A model generated the notes under the pieces. That model had not been told where the DNA came from, searched no databases, and saw only the letters and a program-made list of their open reading frames with translations. A stretch of 64,000 nt of DNA from Alphaproteobacteria bacterium HT1-32 (lineage in GTDB: Bacteria; Pseudomonadota; Alphaproteobacteria; Rhodospirillales; HT1-32): contig WJPL01000004.1 in NCBI GenBank assembly GCA_009649675.1, positions 1 through 64,000 of the forward strand. Direction: 5' to 3'. A program made the translations under genes and the position numbers. Positions within the stretch are counted from its first letter, which is position 1, and every line of letters starts with the position of its first letter. Below, one piece after another: positions 61,592 to 64,000 of this stretch.

Positions 61592-64000
61592 GTGCTGACT
61601 ATTGCCGAAGCACTCGACCGGCATGCCCGGATCAATCCGGATGGCGTTGCCTTTACCTACCTGATTGACGGGGAACGAGAGACCACTTCCCTGTCTTTTC
61701 TGGATCTCGCCACACGTAGCCGGGAGCTGGCAGCAGTCATGCGGCAGCGCCGCCCCGAAAGCGAGCGGGCATTGATCCTGCAGGCGCCGGGCATTGATTT
61801 TGTTGTCTCGCTCTGTGCCTGTTTCTATGCCGGTATTGCTGCTGTTCCGGCGCCGCTTCCTGCAGCACGGGCGAACAGCCGCTCAGCCCGGAGGCTGAAT
61901 GGTCTGTTTCAGGATGCTGCGCCGGACATGGTGCTGACCCATTCAGAGTCTCTGTCGAGGGTGCGCTGGGTGACCGACCGGCAGGCCGGGATGCCGGACA
62001 GTGCCTGGCTGTCAGTGGACCTTGTACCGGGGGAGGGCACTCTGCCGGGCAGTGATGGTGTGGCAGAGGTGACGCCCGACACTTATGCCTTGATTCAATA
62101 TACATCAGGTTCAACGGCCAGCCCCAAAGGGGTGGTCATCAACCATCGCAGTCTTTCGCATGATCTGGCCGGGATTGCCGAAAAGTTCTCCCTGACAACG
62201 GAAAGCGTTGTCGTCAGCTGGCTGCCACCATTTCACGATATGGGGCTGATCGGCGGCATTATCGAAGGGATCTGGAGCGGGTATCACACCATATTGCTGG
62301 ACCCGAAACATTTCCTGCAACGCCCGCTGCGATGGCTTGAGGCCATCGACAGATACCGGGCTGATGTCAGCGGTGGCGTGAACTTCGCCTTTGACCTGTG
62401 CAGTCAGTCTGCCCGGACCTCTCGGCCTGAGGGTCTGGACCTGTCCTGCTGGCGACTGGCTTTCAGCGGGGCCGAGCCGGTCCGGGCTTCGACAATTACC
62501 CGGTTCTCGGAAATCTTTTCAGATTACGGATTCAGCGGGGAGGCTTTCTACCCCTGTTATGGCCTCGCGGAGGCGACCCTGATGGCAACCGGCCCTGAGC
62601 CGGGAAGCAGGCGGCCGCTCCTGACCCGCTTTGATACGGAAGCGTTGCAGGAGGGTCGTGCTGTGACAGCTGCTGGTGAAGACCGGCAGGTTACGGAACT
62701 GGTCAGTTGCGGAAGCCCCTGCCGGGATACAGTGGTCGCAATCAGGGACAGCGAAACAGGTCAGGCCTGCGCCGACGGGATCACAGGGGAAATCTGGCTG
62801 TCCGGCCCTGTCCTGATGCAGGGATACTGGAACAGGCGCACGCGGAGGGCGGATGAGGAATTCCGGCCTTTGTCCGACCAGTCAGCAGATCGTTATCTGG
62901 CGACCGGTGATCTGGGCTTTCTGCTTGAGGGAGAGCTTTATGTTACCGGCAGAAGCAAGGACCTGATTATCATCCGTGGCAAAAATTATGCGCCGGGAGA
63001 CATTGAGGAGGCCGCCGGAACCAGCCATCCCAGCCTGTTGCTCGACGGGGTCGCAGCTTTTGGTCTTGATCCGGGGACGGGGGAAGAGCTGGTTGTTGCC
63101 TGCGAGGTCCGGCGGGAGGATCGTCACCATGCCGACAAAAGCGGGATACTGAACGCGATACGGCGGAATATTACGGAATGTTCGGGACTGTCCGCGCATG
63201 ACATCGTTCTGCTGAAACCCGGCTCGCTGCCGCGAACCACGAGCGGTAAAATTCAGCACCATGCCTGTCGCGATTGTTATCTGAACGAAACCTGGTCTGT
63301 GCTGCTCAGTCAGAAAACAACGATGACAGCGTCGTCGAATCAGGCGGATCATCGTTCTCTCGTCATCCGGCCGGGCACGCCGGGGGCACGCCTTCAGCAG
63401 CTTGAAACTTATCTCGGAATGACACTGGAAGCGTTGACCGGGGTGTCACGGGCCTTCATCAGCCGGGATACTCCCTTGTCTGAAACCGGACTTGATTCAC
63501 TGAAACTGATCGAATTTTCACTTCATATCGAACGGGATCTGGAGCGACCTGTCAGAACGGACTGGTTCGATGCCGAAACCACGATAGGAGAACTGGCTGA
63601 CCTGATCCGGGGAAGGTTCTCCGCAGAAGCTGTTTCTGCGACCGGCTGGCATGCAGATGGTGATGGTGCGATGGCACCAATACCCTTGTCGCCGAGGCAG
63701 CATGAAGTCCTGCATGCCGGCCTCACAGACCCCGTGACCTTCGTTGAAGTTGTCCTGTTGCGAACGCCGGTTGACGTCGATCAGGCCGCTCTGGCGGCGG
63801 CAATTGAATGGATGACCCGTCATTACGACGCTTTCTCCCTGCGCTTTCGGCATGAGGACGACAGGTGGGTACAGCAGTATAGCAAGGCGGGGGATGGTAT
63901 TGCCTTCGAACGGGTTGATGCCGCAAATATCGCCCCCGCCGGGTTTGCGGAGCTTCGGTCGAAGCTTATGAGACAGTTCAGATCAGAAATCAGTCTTTCG
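61592..64000 (+). CDS. fatty-acyl-AMP ligase with ACP and condensation domain (partial)
   Basis: 803 codons are in the window from GTG 61592; the gene continues beyond. The adenylating domain has YTSGSTASPKGVVI (about 171), YLATGDLGF, GRSKDLIIIRGKNY and PRTTSGKIQ, typical of FAAL/acyl-ligase enzymes. A carrier domain has the 4'-phosphopantetheine site TGLDSLKL (about 632), then a condensation-type domain starts with PLSPRQHEVL (about 700). It would load and activate an acyl group onto its own carrier and pass it to an amine. This suggests N-acylation of a peptide or of the first residue of a lipopeptide. Confidence 0.9.
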   Translation, partial: MLTIAEALDRHARINPDGVAFTYLIDGERETTSLSFLDLATRSRELAAVMRQRRPESERALILQAPGIDFVVSLCACFYAGIAAVPAPLPAARANSRSARRLNGLFQDAAPDMVLTHSESLSRVRWVTDRQAGMPDSAWLSVDLVPGEGTLPGSDGVAEVTPDTYALIQYTSGSTASPKGVVINHRSLSHDLAGIAEKFSLTTESVVVSWLPPFHDMGLIGGIIEGIWSGYHTILLDPKHFLQRPLRWLEAIDRYRADVSGGVNFAFDLCSQSARTSRPEGLDLSCWRLAFSGAEPVRASTITRFSEIFSDYGFSGEAFYPCYGLAEATLMATGPEPGSRRPLLTRFDTEALQEGRAVTAAGEDRQVTELVSCGSPCRDTVVAIRDSETGQACADGITGEIWLSGPVLMQGYWNRRTRRADEEFRPLSDQSADRYLATGDLGFLLEGELYVTGRSKDLIIIRGKNYAPGDIEEAAGTSHPSLLLDGVAAFGLDPGTGEELVVACEVRREDRHHADKSGILNAIRRNITECSGLSAHDIVLLKPGSLPRTTSGKIQHHACRDCYLNETWSVLLSQKTTMTASSNQADHRSLVIRPGTPGARLQQLETYLGMTLEALTGVSRAFISRDTPLSETGLDSLKLIEFSLHIERDLERPVRTDWFDAETTIGELADLIRGRFSAEAVSATGWHADGDGAMAPIPLSPRQHEVLHAGLTDPVTFVEVVLLRTPVDVDQAALAAAIEWMTRHYDAFSLRFRHEDDRWVQQYSKAGDGIAFERVDAANIAPAGFAELRSKLMRQFRSEISLS

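Overview
The window reads as the chromosome of an alphaproteobacterium able to respire nitrous oxide. A 5S rRNA gene is followed directly by an initiator tRNA-Met gene, the usual 3' end of alphaproteobacterial rRNA operons. The second half carries a complete nosRZDFYLX cluster with a Tat-exported NosZ, Nif11-type peptide genes and an NHLP-type peptide exporter. I would guess a marine Rhodospirillales-like organism, but no gene here fixes the genus.

Positions 1-347 are the tail of the rRNA operon. Positions 348 to about 38377 are foreign DNA stacked in the 3' end of the tRNA-fMet gene. Four copies of the tRNA 3' end (302-347, 10159-10204, 20036-20080, 38357-38377) divide it into three blocks. 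Block 1 (348-10204) is an integrative element. Its cargo handles copper and envelope thiols (SCO, PCuAC, DsbA/DsbB-like, LspA) and metal efflux (CDF pump with a MerR regulator). It also has a primase/helicase module, AlpA-like HTH and tyrosine recombinase. Block 2 (10205-20080) is a second integrative element with a Hachiman-like HamA/HamB defence pair, a rolling-circle-type Rep protein beside a hairpin-rich origin-like region, an AlpA-like HTH, a three-gene GIY-YIG operon and its own recombinase. Both recombinase genes sit just inside the right-hand repeat. Block 3 (20081-38377) has no recombinase. It holds a broken IS5-family transposase, a 1988-residue helicase-nuclease of the DUF4011/DUF3320 kind, a very AT-rich gene for a membrane-anchored beta-helix-like protein, and a tightly packed six-gene biosynthetic-looking operon (GRDP-like small protein, two methyltransferases, two Fe(II)/2-oxoglutarate dioxygenases and an oversized UvrA-like ATPase). 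A decayed intergenic stretch ends the block.

From about 38378 the chromosome resumes with the displaced tRNA terminator. It continues with an ABC exporter pair (YbbA/YbbP type), the nos cluster with an FNR-type box upstream of nosR, a c-type cytochrome, and two Nif11 leader-peptide genes. An AraC-family regulator follows, then an operon for an NHLP secretion system (HlyD-like adaptor, C39-peptidase ABC transporter, second ABC transporter, cyclic-nucleotide-binding protein). This runs into a fatty-acyl-AMP ligase/ACP/condensation-domain protein that leaves the window at 64000. The last genes look like the start of a peptide or lipopeptide natural-product locus.

The items most worth following are the GRDP/UvrA/dioxygenase/methyltransferase operon, the Nif11-NHLP-acyl-ligase locus, the tandem element array with paired 11-bp-phased recombinase arm sites, and two non-coding patterns: a dispersed palindrome family in element 1 and a large hairpin region in element 2.
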